Shown here: piece after piece, positions 34,006 through 41,326 of the stretch
Layout: each line of letters starts with the position of its first letter
How positions within the stretch are numbered: the first letter of the stretch is position 1
Assembly: GCF_964253085.1 (NCBI RefSeq)
Contig: NZ_CAXUQH020000001.1
Span: 5,022,001-5,086,000 of the forward strand
Origin: Paenibacillus_E sp964253085
GTDB taxonomy: Bacteria; Bacillota; Bacilli; Paenibacillales; NBRC-103111
Length of the DNA stretch: 64,000 nt
Reading direction: 5' to 3'
Made by a program: the position numbers and the translations under genes
The notes under the pieces: generated by a model
Told to the model about the DNA's origin: nothing
The model's database searches: none
The model's input: the letters and a program-made list of their open reading frames with translations, nothing else

Positions 34006-34539
34006 TTATAGGGGATACTTTTGTTGCCATTTCGAGGTATACGTGATGCGAAATCGATTCTGAAGCTCTTGCTCCAATTGAATTAAACTAAGCTCCGTCG
34101 GCTTCTTCTCCATATCTTTGCCAAATTCACGCTGGGCAACCATAGCCAAGACAAGCTGAGTTGAGGTTGTATCGGCCGCGCCTGAATAGTCTATAATACG
34201 TACCCACACCTGATCGACATTTTTGGTATTTACAAGCATCGTCTGTGCAATTGTATACAAATCACGATATACCGCAATCGTCTCTGCATTTTTGGGTAAG
34301 CTTAAATCAAGTGACAATCGTGATGTACTCAGTTCCACTTTCCGAATTCGCAGCTGTAGTGGAATTTGAACTAAAAGATCGGCCAAGTTATTTTCTGTAA
34401 GCTGTCCCCCTCGATTATTGGACCACGTGTAAGCAGATCCTAAGCCTGAAGAAAGATCCATCTTTGGTAACATGGATAGACTAATCGCAACAACAACCGA
34501 AATACCTAGTGTGATCACAATACGCATTGACCATTTCAC
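34006..34539 (-). CDS. Membrane-anchored protein of unknown function
   Basis: A 177-residue protein with one N-terminal hydrophobic helix (about residues 5-22, RIVITLGISVVVAISLSML) then a soluble extracytoplasmic domain containing a VELSTSRLSLDLSLPK strand pair and QVWVRIIDYSG. It is not a lipoprotein (no lipobox cysteine). I do not recognise a family. GTG 34539 was chosen because GGAGG lies 8 nt upstream; other in-frame starts overlap that site. Lies between mtrB and hepS, an odd insertion. Confidence 0.65.
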   Translation of the reverse strand: MKWSMRIVITLGISVVVAISLSMLPKMDLSSGLGSAYTWSNNRGGQLTENNLADLLVQIPLQLRIRKVELSTSRLSLDLSLPKNAETIAVYRDLYTIAQTMLVNTKNVDQVWVRIIDYSGAADTTSTQLVLAMVAQREFGKDMEKKPTELSLIQLEQELQNRFRITYTSKWQQKYPL

Positions 34540-34623
34540 AAACAACACCTCCTAAGCATATGCAGGAGCCAAATAACCGACAGGTTATCCACAGAAACAA
34601 GTCCTATACACCATTGTACATAG

Positions 34624-34649
34624 AAAAAAAGCAGGCTATGCCTGCTTTT
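34624..34649 (-). terminator. Intrinsic terminator after mtrB
   Basis: GCAGG and CCTGC pair around CTATG, extended by AAAA/TTTT and a T-run on the minus strand. It lies between mtrB and the unknown gene. Confidence 0.85.
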
Positions 34650-34661
34650 GTCAATAATCTC

Positions 34662-34910
34662 TTATTCTTCTGTATCAATCGTGCCAAACTTGGTCATAAT
34701 CAAAGCTTTGCCTCTTACTTTAACCGCGGAAGTATGCTCCGTGAACTGAGCAATCATTACTTCACCCTTGTCTAGCTTCTCTGTATGATGAAAACGTGTG
34801 TCTTGTCCACGTGTTAATCCAATCACATGAACACCATTATCTTTCGCTTTAATTACGAAATACTCGTTACCGTTCGAGTTTGACTGATCTGGTTTATTCG
34901 ATTGTTCCAT
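34662..34910 (-). CDS. mtrB: Tryptophan-activated RNA-binding attenuation protein TRAP
   Basis: TRAP, an 11-mer ring that binds tryptophan and then wraps NAG-repeat RNA. The 82-residue protein has the full core: YFVIKAKDNGVHVIGLTRG, RFHHTEKLDKGEVMIAQF and TEHTSAVKVRGKALIM. Counterparts of the known RNA-contact residues (Lys37, Lys56, Arg58 of B. subtilis) are Lys45, Lys64 and Arg66 here. The N-terminus is about 8 residues longer and Asn/Ser-rich. ATG 34910 has GGAGG 6 nt upstream. The adjacent mtrA (folE) of B. subtilis is absent. The obvious target is the trp leader near 24.3 kb. Confidence 0.95.
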   Translation of the reverse strand: MEQSNKPDQSNSNGNEYFVIKAKDNGVHVIGLTRGQDTRFHHTEKLDKGEVMIAQFTEHTSAVKVRGKALIMTKFGTIDTEE

Positions 34911-34986
34911 ATCCATCCTCCGTTCTTCCCTAACCTTCATCCCTTACCTAATGATGCCAAAAAAAGTAACCGGAAGTCAACATGTC

Positions 34987-35913
34987 CTACATAGTTAATT
35001 CAGTAGACGTTGATGTAGCGCGTTTCCGATAAAATTGTTTGAACTTCGCTGGCAAAGCATGAGTTGACCCTATGCGAATAAGAAGATCCGTCAATTTAAC
35101 GGTTCCATAGGCGAATATCATGCCTGCGATCACATCAATCACCCAATGTATTTGCAAATACAAAGTAGAAAAAATAATCGCGGAGCAATACGTAACCATC
35201 ATATATTTGAAAATTCGATCCTTCTCACGCAGCGCAAGTAACAGCATTGCAAACGAAATGGACGTATGCATACTAGGAAAGCAATTCATAACTGCTACTA
35301 ATAAGGAGTTTTCATCCGCAAAAACACGATGTAGTAAATCAGGTTGCTTATTTACATACCAAACTTCGTGAAGCAGAATCAGATTATAAAAAGGTAAAAT
35401 AAGCGGAAATTGCAGCATATGCCCAGAAAGCGCGTAAGACAACATTTTTTTGATACTACGTGTCCAGAAGCTGCGAACAATACAAATCCATAGCGAAAGC
35501 ACAAAGCCATAGTTGTACACCCACACCATTGCTCTATCCAAAAATGGCGTTGAGATCCACCTTGCCCATCCCCCCGAATTCAACGGGATCGCGTTCATAT
35601 AGCTATCCCAGCGCCAAGGGTGGCGATTATTTTCAAACATCCAGTTCGCAATTTTCCACCAAAATCCGTTGCCTGTCCCATAAAAATAATAAAAAACACC
35701 TAATAGTGGAATACCAAACAGAAAAAAGCGTTTCCAATCTACATCAATCTGATCCTTCCGCACGCCTAATAAACAGATACACAGTAATATCCAACATTCT
35801 GTACTCCAGTTACCAACCGTACCAATTCGCCAAATCAAGAAAATAGAAGCAATAATACCGAACATTGTCCAATCCTGTGACTTAATTAGCTCATTCAACT
35901 TCAACCTAGTCAA
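34987..35913 (-). CDS. PAP2-superfamily membrane phosphatase/transferase
   Basis: A 308-residue protein with about six membrane helices. The type 2 phosphatidic acid phosphatase C-terminal motifs are visible: MNCFPSMHTSISFAMLL (SxxH-like PSMH) and LQIHWVIDVIAGMIFAYG (H-x3-D) in the last 90 residues, close to the Aur1/Ipt1 inositolphosphotransferase-like subgroup; the classical KxxxxxxRP motif is not obvious. Lipid phosphate substrate unknown. Start: TTG 35913 has AGGGGG 7 nt upstream; a longer in-frame reading begins inside the tRNA terminator and is rejected. Confidence 0.72.
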   Translation of the reverse strand: MTRLKLNELIKSQDWTMFGIIASIFLIWRIGTVGNWSTECWILLCICLLGVRKDQIDVDWKRFFLFGIPLLGVFYYFYGTGNGFWWKIANWMFENNRHPWRWDSYMNAIPLNSGGWARWISTPFLDRAMVWVYNYGFVLSLWICIVRSFWTRSIKKMLSYALSGHMLQFPLILPFYNLILLHEVWYVNKQPDLLHRVFADENSLLVAVMNCFPSMHTSISFAMLLLALREKDRIFKYMMVTYCSAIIFSTLYLQIHWVIDVIAGMIFAYGTVKLTDLLIRIGSTHALPAKFKQFYRKRATSTSTELTM

Positions 35914-35984
35914 CCCTGTACCCCCTACGTAATCCAAGAGATTCAAACACATGAACTTTAAACTCGCTTCGTTTATTGGCAATA

Positions 35985-36010
35985 GAAAAAGACATCGAAC
36001 ACCGATGTCT
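35985..36010 (-). terminator. Intrinsic terminator of the tRNA-Pro gene
   Basis: GACATCG pairs with CGATGTC, followed on the minus strand by TTTTT. It stops the tRNA transcript and separates it from the PAP2 gene. Confidence 0.85.
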
Positions 36011-36019
36011 CAGTCATAA

Positions 36020-36093
36020 TCGGAGTAACACGATTCGAACGTGCGACCTCACCCACCCCAAGGGTGCGCGCTACCAGGCTGCGCCATACCCCG
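36020..36093 (-). tRNA. tRNA-Pro (anticodon GGG)
   Basis: A 74-nt cloverleaf on the minus strand: 7-bp acceptor (CGGGGTA with TACTCCG), D-arm GCGC/GCGC, anticodon stem CACCC/GGGTG with loop TTGGGGT giving anticodon GGG, T-loop TTCGAAT. The discriminator is A and no CCA is encoded. Preceded by a good promoter and followed by a terminator; it is a single transcription unit. Confidence 0.93.
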
Positions 36094-36131
36094 TTACGTT
36101 TACAGCCAAAAATAACGCATTCACTTTTGTT

Positions 36132-36160
36132 AGTATAGTAGGAGAATTTCAAATTGTAAA
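36132..36160 (-). promoter_or_regulatory. Sigma-A promoter of tRNA-Pro
   Basis: Minus-strand TTTACA (36155-36160) and TATACT (36132-36137) are 17 bp apart, about 39 bp before the tRNA 5' end. Confidence 0.75.
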
Positions 36161-36175
36161 GCCATTTTCAGCCAA

Positions 36176-36218
36176 AACAAATAAAGCCGTTACCCGCATT
36201 TAGCGGCCACGGCTTTAT
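36176..36218 (-). terminator. Intrinsic terminator after hbs
   Basis: ATAAAGCCGT and ACGGCTTTAT form a 10-bp stem with an inner CCGC/GCGG pairing, then a short T-run. It separates hbs from the tRNA promoter. Confidence 0.75.
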
Positions 36219-36254
36219 AATTATGTAACGTTCAATCCTATGTATAAATACAAA

Positions 36255-36527
36255 TTATTGAATGCCATCTTTAAGTGCTTTACCAGGTTTGAAAGCTGGG
36301 ATTTTGCTTGCTGGAATATCAATTTCTCCACCAGTCTGTGGATTACGTCCTTTACGAGCAGAACGTTCACGAACTTCGAAGTTACCAAATCCAACCAATT
36401 GCACTTTATCTCCACCTTGCAATGCTTCAGAAATTGCATCAAAAACAGCATCTACTGCTTTCGTTGCGTCTTTCTTGGAAAGCTCAGATGTTTCCGCAAC
36501 TTTGTTGATCAATTCAGATTTATTCAT
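36255..36527 (-). CDS. hbs: HU-type DNA-binding protein
   Basis: Nucleoid architectural protein, 90 aa: MNKSELINKVAETSELSKKD, FDAISEAL, QLVGFGNFEVRERSARKGRNPQTG and the C-terminal IPAFKPGKALKD. The beta-arm RNPQTG is intact. GGAGGTG lies 8 nt before ATG 36527. In B. subtilis hbs is followed by mtrA-mtrB-hepS; here tRNA-Pro, a PAP2 gene and mtrB follow. Strong own promoter and terminator, so it is monocistronic. Confidence 0.97.
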   Translation of the reverse strand: MNKSELINKVAETSELSKKDATKAVDAVFDAISEALQGGDKVQLVGFGNFEVRERSARKGRNPQTGGEIDIPASKIPAFKPGKALKDGIQ

Positions 36528-36663
36528 GCCATTCACCTCCCCCCAAAATTTCTCACTACCGTTACTTCCTGTTTTCACCGTTTTCCTAGAAATTATACAT
36601 AAACTTCTGAAAAATCGTTGATTTTCTAAGCAAAATGAACTTTGAAAGCAGACGAATAAATTC

Positions 36664-36692
36664 ATAGTAATACACTCAGGGAGCAATTTCAA
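36664..36692 (-). promoter_or_regulatory. Sigma-A promoter of hbs
   Basis: Minus-strand TTGAAA (36687-36692) and TACTAT (36664-36669) are separated by 17 bp, giving a leader of about 130 nt before hbs. Confidence 0.75.
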
Positions 36693-36733
36693 GTATCTAT
36701 TTCCATTTTATGTGGGTCTTTCCGCTATTAAAC

Positions 36734-36765
36734 GACAAAAAACACCCTTTCGAGTGTTTTTTGTC
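36734..36765 (-). terminator. Intrinsic terminator after spoIVA
   Basis: A 12-bp stem, GACAAAAAACAC with its complement, loop of about 8 nt, followed by Ts on the minus strand. Confidence 0.85.
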
Positions 36766-36774
36766 CACATTTTC

Positions 36775-38253
36775 CTACAAAATAATGGCGATCAAGCCAC
36801 CAGAGCCTTCATTGATGATACGTCCAAGCGTTTCTTGAAGTTTGTATCTCGCATTGTCAGGCATTTGGGCAAGCTTGCCTTGTATGCCTTCTCGAACAAT
36901 CGAATGCAGTGATCTTCCGAAGATATCAGACTCCCAAATCTTCAGTGGATTATCCTCAAAATCCTGCATGAGATAGCGTACAAGCTCTTCACTTTGCTTC
37001 TCAGTTCCGATGATCGGTGAGAATTCGGATTCTACATCTACACGAATCATATGGATGGAAGGCGCGGTAGCTCTTAGACGTACGCCGAATCTAGAGCCTT
37101 GACGGATTAACTCGGGCTCATCTAACGCCATCTCAGCAAGTGTAGGAGGCGCTATCCCATAACCGGTTGTTTTGACCATTTCAAGAGCCTCAGCGAATTG
37201 ATCATACTCCCTCTTCGCATGTGTGAAATCCTGCATAAGCTGGAGAAGATGATCCTTCCCGCGAATTTCAACACCAACGACCTCGACGAGAATGCGATCA
37301 TAAAGTTCATCTGGTGCAAAGAGATCAATTTCCGCTACACCTTGCCCCATATTCAGCCCTGCCAATGCTGCCTTATCGATAAACTCATATTCAGCAAATT
37401 GACTGACAACACGATCCACATCACGTAAGCGTCTGATATCCTGTACTGTATCGCGAACGGATGCTTCGAACTGTGTCCGCAGCCAATGATTCTCATCTAG
37501 AACCATAACCCAGCTAGGCAAGTTCACATTCACTTCATGAACCGGGAACTCATACAGGACCTCACGAAGCACGGAGACCATTTCTTCTTCCCCAGCGCTA
37601 GCTACACTCATTGTTACAACTGGAACATCATAGCGGCTTTGCAGCTCGCTACGCAGCTCAAGTGCAGGCTCACTGTTTGGCTTCTGCGAGTTAATGATCA
37701 CAATGAACGGTTTCCCGACCTCTTTGAGTTCATTAATTACTCTTTCCTCTGCCAGTACATAGGAAGAGCGCGGAATATCCGAAATCGTGCCATCCGTCGT
37801 AACCACAACACCCAATGTGGAGTGTTCTTGAATGACTTTCCGTGTTCCGATCTCAGCCGCTTCTTGGAAAGGAATCGGCTCATCGAACCATGGTGTATTG
37901 ATCATCCGAGGTCCGTTCTCGTCTTCATAGCCTTTGGCGCCATCGACTGCATATCCAACACAATCAACCAGGCGAACGTTTACGTTCAACCCCTCGGCCA
38001 CAGAAATTTGAACCGCCGTATTCGGTACGAATTTCGGCTCCGTTGTCATAATCGTGCGGCCAGCAGCGCTCTGCGGGAGTTCATCGGTAGCCCGGATCCT
38101 ATCCGCTTCGCTTTGAATGTTCGGAAGCACTACAGATTCCACAAAACGCTTAATAAAGGTTGATTTCCCTGTCCGGACTGCGCCGACAACCCCCAGGTAA
38201 ATGTCCCCTCCCGTTCGTTCTGCAATGTCCTTAAAGATATCCACTTTCTCCAA
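36775..38253 (-). CDS. spoIVA: Stage IV sporulation protein A (coat morphogenetic ATPase)
   Basis: Spore-coat base-layer ATPase that polymerises on the forespore membrane. The 492-residue protein begins KVDIFKDIAERTGGDIYLGVVGAVRTGKST, containing the Walker A GAVRTGKS; LVDCVGYAVDGAKG is the Walker B-like loop; the C-terminus ends GSGGLIAIIL. TTG at 38253 was chosen because AGGAGG lies 7 nt upstream and it gives exactly the family's start; a much longer reading from 38394 is not supported. Sigma-E control is expected and a matching promoter lies upstream. Flanked by hbs and a yphF-like gene as in B. subtilis. Confidence 0.97.
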   Translation of the reverse strand: MEKVDIFKDIAERTGGDIYLGVVGAVRTGKSTFIKRFVESVVLPNIQSEADRIRATDELPQSAAGRTIMTTEPKFVPNTAVQISVAEGLNVNVRLVDCVGYAVDGAKGYEDENGPRMINTPWFDEPIPFQEAAEIGTRKVIQEHSTLGVVVTTDGTISDIPRSSYVLAEERVINELKEVGKPFIVIINSQKPNSEPALELRSELQSRYDVPVVTMSVASAGEEEMVSVLREVLYEFPVHEVNVNLPSWVMVLDENHWLRTQFEASVRDTVQDIRRLRDVDRVVSQFAEYEFIDKAALAGLNMGQGVAEIDLFAPDELYDRILVEVVGVEIRGKDHLLQLMQDFTHAKREYDQFAEALEMVKTTGYGIAPPTLAEMALDEPELIRQGSRFGVRLRATAPSIHMIRVDVESEFSPIIGTEKQSEELVRYLMQDFEDNPLKIWESDIFGRSLHSIVREGIQGKLAQMPDNARYKLQETLGRIINEGSGGLIAIIL

Positions 38254-38424
38254 GAGAATCCCTCCTACAGTTTGGTCGTCAACTGACGCTAGTGACGGTA
38301 ACAATTGACTACTCGTACATTCATTTGGACTAGTAAAAATATATGTACTTTCGATAGAAATATGATAGATGCGTTCCAACTTTTTTTCGCTCATATTTTA
38401 TGAAGCACATACGGCTTTCGAAAG

Positions 38425-38453
38425 AATATATGATCAGTCGGTTGCGCTTATTC
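38425..38453 (-). promoter_or_regulatory. Candidate sigma-E promoter of spoIVA
   Basis: On the minus strand GAATAA (38448-38453) and CATATATT (38425-38432) are 15 bp apart, close to the sigma-E pattern (ATA-type -35 and CATACANT -10). The start would be about 165 nt before the spoIVA TTG. Confidence 0.45.
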
Positions 38454-38462
38454 TATAAAGAC

Positions 38463-38493
38463 AAAAAAACCTCTTACTCATGGGTAAGAGGTT
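38463..38493 (-). terminator. Intrinsic terminator after the yphF-like gene
   Basis: AACCTCTTAC pairs with GTAAGAGGTT around a 6-nt loop; seven Ts follow on the minus strand. Confidence 0.88.
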
Positions 38494-38502
38494 AACTCAA
38501 AT

Positions 38503-39258
38503 TCAATTCTGTGGCATAGGTTGATTATCTTTCCAAGCATATGAAACGCTCCGAATCGGCACGAAATAGGATTTATCTACGAGAATCTGTCTTAGATCTT
38601 GATCCGGCTTTAAAGAGCTGCCTAAAGCATTATTCTGAATGAACGTGTTGATATCCATCGCATAATCAATGGATACTTCCCCCGATTGCTTGTTCAGAAT
38701 GTATGTAATGGCATTTTTTCGATTATAGACAGATTTGATTTCAGGTTCTTTCATCCCTATCAACTTGAAATCAACATACGCAAATGCGTCATTCTGCGAA
38801 ATCCCCTGTGGCATGTTGCCTCCGTGCTTCGCTATGTAATCATTCACTTTCTTCTGAACATCTTCCACACTTTGATAGGCGGATAGGTCCATTAGCTTCA
38901 CCACAGGCTTCGATTCAGCATTAACGAGTACATAGATGAACACACCACCGCTTTCAAACGCGTTCGCGGGTACCGTACTCAGCAAATTCGTCTTTTTTAG
39001 TTTAGGAAAATCGATCACATACTTCTCGTAGAGTGGCGTCGTCATCTCGCTATTTTTAATGGGAAGTACACCTGTTTTCTCATGATAGGTATCTACAGCT
39101 TGTTGAACAACGGTAATAAATTCTGCAGGATTAATTAGATTCTCTTTCCGTAGTTCTTGTGGGTACGCGCAGCCAGTAAGCAAAATAACCAAGATAAGTG
39201 CCAGAAGCAAGCTTCTACCTTGGGTTCCTTTTCGTTTTACTTTCAACAATTCAACCAT
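38503..39258 (-). CDS. YphF-like lipoprotein
   Basis: A 251-residue secreted lipoprotein. Basic N-terminus KVKRKG, hydrophobic LLLALILVILLTGC with the lipobox cysteine near residue 30, then a soluble domain with NPAEFITVVQQAVDTYHEKTGVLPIKN, FVPIRSVSYAWKDN at the end. It sits in the place of B. subtilis yphF, next to spoIVA, but its function is unknown. ATG 39258 is the best of several starts; the ribosome site is weak here (AGG close by), and an alternative ATG 39282 overlaps the ferredoxin gene. Confidence 0.72.
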   Translation of the reverse strand: MVELLKVKRKGTQGRSLLLALILVILLTGCAYPQELRKENLINPAEFITVVQQAVDTYHEKTGVLPIKNSEMTTPLYEKYVIDFPKLKKTNLLSTVPANAFESGGVFIYVLVNAESKPVVKLMDLSAYQSVEDVQKKVNDYIAKHGGNMPQGISQNDAFAYVDFKLIGMKEPEIKSVYNRKNAITYILNKQSGEVSIDYAMDINTFIQNNALGSSLKPDQDLRQILVDKSYFVPIRSVSYAWKDNQPMPQN

Positions 39259-39268
39259 CCTATCTTGT

Positions 39269-39616
39269 CTAAATGAAGTCATCGTCCTCCGCTTGTCTAG
39301 CTAGTTGAGCTCGAATTGCGGCCTTTAAGGGATCCTCCGGAATGTTTACTTCCACAGTACCTGTTACTCGTGCTTGGCATGCAAGACGAACCCCCTCATC
39401 TACTAGGGAGCCAAGCTTCAACCGTTCATTCGTATTCAAAGGTGCTAGACCACTTTGGTCGCCTACCTTTACTTTACACATTAAACAAGCGGCCTTTGCT
39501 CCGCAACGTGTTCGAATATGGACTTTGGCTTTATTACCAGCATCCAACAATGTTGTGCCTGCTCTTACTTTAATATTTTTATTATCTGGCCAAAAATGAA
39601 CATCAAACACACTCAT
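39269..39616 (-). CDS. [2Fe-2S] ferredoxin, adrenodoxin-type cysteine spacing
   Basis: A 115-residue ferredoxin. Ligand cysteines follow CGAKAACLMC (C-x5-C-x2-C) near residues 37-46 and LACQARV with the fourth cysteine about 35 residues later. The spacing is that of adrenodoxin-like rather than plant-type proteins. The last 25 residues are an Arg/Asp-rich tail (ARQAEDDDFI). ATG 39616 was chosen; the track overlaps the nucleotidyltransferase stop. It is the second of two ferredoxins here. Confidence 0.82.
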   Translation of the reverse strand: MSVFDVHFWPDNKNIKVRAGTTLLDAGNKAKVHIRTRCGAKAACLMCKVKVGDQSGLAPLNTNERLKLGSLVDEGVRLACQARVTGTVEVNIPEDPLKAAIRAQLARQAEDDDFI

Positions 39617-39621
39617 AATCG

Positions 39622-40212
39622 TCACCGGTTCCAATCTAGCAATTCGTTCATCTTTACATGAAATTCATGACCCCACTGATTGCGGTTCATCAAATCACTC
39701 AAAGTTTGCATATGTTTGTCAGGATGATCTTGCATCGTTCGGAGAATCGGTTCATAGCGATCAGGCCGATCTCGAAGGACATTAAATAGAAACTCATGCG
39801 CTAACGGCATCACTGGAACCTCCCCTGCTTCAATGGAGGCAGGACAATAATAGTTCTCAAGCAAGTAATTAACTTCAACTTGATACAAGGATCCCAGTGC
39901 TTTTACTTTAAAATCACCAACAACCTCTACGGCATGACCATCAATACGATAATGACTTAGCATCGAAGCATATATGGGTGTTTCACTAAATTCCGGGTTA
40001 TCAATCGCGTAAGGCTGCAGCAACTTATGTACCGTGTGAACATCCTTAAGATCTATATAAATATCCAAATCTCTAGGAGTTCTTCCTATATCGACGTTAT
40101 GCATGAGTAAGCCACAACTTCCGCCAATCAGCCAATGTACGCTATGGGCTTGCTGTAACCGAGTATGAATAGTCGAAATCGACGGGAGTAGTGGCTCCAG
40201 CAGTTTCATCAT
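39622..40212 (-). CDS. Nucleotidyltransferase-like protein
   Basis: A 196-residue soluble protein resembling minimal nucleotidyltransferases: VHWLIGGSCGLLMHNVDIGRTPRDLDIYIDLKDV shows the GGS helix and a D-x-D pair (RDLDIYID) near residues 28-52, plus VEVVGDFKV with a third acidic position. The target is unknown; relatives adenylate aminoglycosides, toxins or tRNA. ATG 40212 follows AAAGGTG by 5 nt. It is sandwiched between two [2Fe-2S] ferredoxin genes, with a 26-nt gap before and an overlap after, which suggests one operon. Confidence 0.72.
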   Translation of the reverse strand: MMKLLEPLLPSISTIHTRLQQAHSVHWLIGGSCGLLMHNVDIGRTPRDLDIYIDLKDVHTVHKLLQPYAIDNPEFSETPIYASMLSHYRIDGHAVEVVGDFKVKALGSLYQVEVNYLLENYYCPASIEAGEVPVMPLAHEFLFNVLRDRPDRYEPILRTMQDHPDKHMQTLSDLMNRNQWGHEFHVKMNELLDWNR

Positions 40213-40238
40213 GCCCACACCTTTCAGGCAGTATTTTT

Positions 40239-40532
40239 TTAAAAATAAGGCTTGTGCGTAACAGAAATCGTTCCTTCTTGTTTTACTACACATTGACAGG
40301 CTAGACGGTAGCCTTGTGCAAGCTCATCTGGCTCTAGTCGATCTTCTTCCGCTTCTGATGCCTCAGCAAGCAGCTCGCGACCTTCTGCCACGTAGCAGCG
40401 ACACCTTGCGCAGGTTCCTCGCGTACAGGAAAATCCCCAATCCACATCTGCCTTCAAGGCATGATCCAGAATGGTTAATCCCGGTTCTGGTGTTAGTTTT
40501 ATCTGCGTTTTGCGTGTTTTCAGTTCTAACAT
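40239..40532 (-). CDS. [2Fe-2S] ferredoxin, plant-type cysteine spacing
   Basis: A 97-residue ferredoxin. Ligands are in CTRGTCARC (C-x4-C-x2-C) near residues 36-44 and LACQC near residue 77, i.e. plant-type spacing; extra cysteines sit beside the ligands. GGAGGGG precedes ATG 40532. Electron partner unknown. It differs from the other ferredoxin of this locus in both spacing and sequence, so it is not a simple duplication. Confidence 0.83.
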   Translation of the reverse strand: MLELKTRKTQIKLTPEPGLTILDHALKADVDWGFSCTRGTCARCRCYVAEGRELLAEASEAEEDRLEPDELAQGYRLACQCVVKQEGTISVTHKPYF

Positions 40533-40553
40533 GATGATTTCCCCTCCGGTCGG

Positions 40554-40733
40554 TTAAAACAAAGAAGATAACATAAAAAGTAAGATTGGAATAAACATTA
40601 AAAAAGCAATCAAAGATAACACGCCGCGCCATACACCAGATGTTCTTGTACGTGCATATGAGATCAGAAATGACGCAACAACCATCAGTCCCATGGCTAC
40701 AAATGAGGCCCACATTTTGTCTAAAGGTGACAT
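40554..40733 (-). CDS. DUF2768 small membrane protein (YphE-like)
   Basis: A 59-residue protein with two membrane helices: MWASFVAMGLMVVASFLISYA and LSLIAFLMFIPILLFMLSSLF, linked by a short basic loop RTRTSGVWRG. It matches the DUF2768 family, which includes B. subtilis YphE near spoIVA. AAGGAG lies 8 nt before ATG 40733. Function is unknown; relatives are expressed in the forespore. It is upstream of the ferredoxin gene by 21 nt. Confidence 0.75.
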   Translation of the reverse strand: MSPLDKMWASFVAMGLMVVASFLISYARTRTSGVWRGVLSLIAFLMFIPILLFMLSSLF

Positions 40734-40794
40734 ATGATAAACTCCTTATGTAAAATCGTGAAAATGAAACACATGTAAGTATAGCACAAAAAGA

Positions 40795-40830
40795 GAAAAA
40801 AGCATAAAGGGGTTGAACCCCTTCATGCTT
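40795..40830 (-). terminator. Intrinsic terminator after spoVIF
   Basis: AAGCAT..AAGGGG pairs with CCCCTT..ATGCTT in one long stem, followed on the minus strand by TTTTTT. Confidence 0.85.
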
Positions 40831-40831
40831 C

Positions 40832-41113
40832 TCATTTCTTACCCATCATCATGCTCATTAATTGCTGCATATTATTGGTATCAAGTTTACTGCTTTTAAC
40901 GGCTTGCACGATATCATTAATCGTTTCTTCTGATACCTTAACATTAACTAATCCAGAAACCTGTTTGATGAGAGCTCTTAATTGAACCTCACTCTGCATC
41001 GTAGAAGGTTTCACACCGCTTGCAATTTTTTCGATATCTTTAGATGTAACGGATTTGCCCGTCTTCTTCTTGACCACACTCAATACGTCCTTCGACATAT
41101 CTTTATTCGCCAA
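40832..41113 (-). CDS. spoVIF: Stage VI sporulation protein F
   Basis: A 93-residue protein of the SpoVIF (YjcC) family that assists late coat assembly with GerE. The core is seen in VLSVVKKKTGKSVTSKDIEKIASGVKPS and QLRALIKQVSGLVNVKVSEETINDIVQAVKSS. Start is TTG 41113 with AGGAGG 9 nt upstream; an internal ATG would cut the first helix. A sigma-K promoter-like pair lies directly upstream, in keeping with known sigma-K control in B. subtilis. A 10-bp palindrome overlaps the -10. Confidence 0.85.
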   Translation of the reverse strand: MANKDMSKDVLSVVKKKTGKSVTSKDIEKIASGVKPSTMQSEVQLRALIKQVSGLVNVKVSEETINDIVQAVKSSKLDTNNMQQLMSMMMGKK

Positions 41114-41126
41114 TTGTGCCCGCCTC

Positions 41127-41165
41127 CTATACCCTAAGCTGATGAGAACTGCTGATAGGGTATAG
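41127..41165. repeat. 10-bp perfect inverted repeat upstream of spoVIF
   Basis: CTATACCCTA (41127-41136) and TAGGGTATAG (41156-41165) with 19 nt between. The right arm overlaps the predicted sigma-K -10; the left arm abuts the ribosome site. Confidence 0.7.
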
Positions 41166-41189
41166 TATGAGTGCGGAGAAGATCTGGTG
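41161..41189 (-). promoter_or_regulatory. Candidate sigma-K promoter of spoVIF
   Basis: Minus-strand CACC (41186-41189) and CATACTATA (41161-41169) are 16 bp apart, matching the sigma-K pattern (ACm at -35, CATAnnnTA at -10). Transcription would start near 41154. Confidence 0.55.
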
Positions 41190-41326
41190 TAGGCTATCTC
41201 CAACCTTTTGTTTACCACATTAGAAAGTATAAGTTTTCGGTTCCGAAAACGTCTTGATAATTGGCGATAAAAACAACCACTAAAACGCGGTCGCACATCC
41301 TCGATTGACTACGATAGAAGTTATTC

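Noticed and set aside
34585..34593. Perfect DnaA box TTATCCACA; others at 42482-42490 and 57828-57836
   Set aside because: They are single, far apart and two lie inside genes. There is no box cluster, AT-rich unwinding element or dnaA/dnaN nearby, so no origin is claimed.
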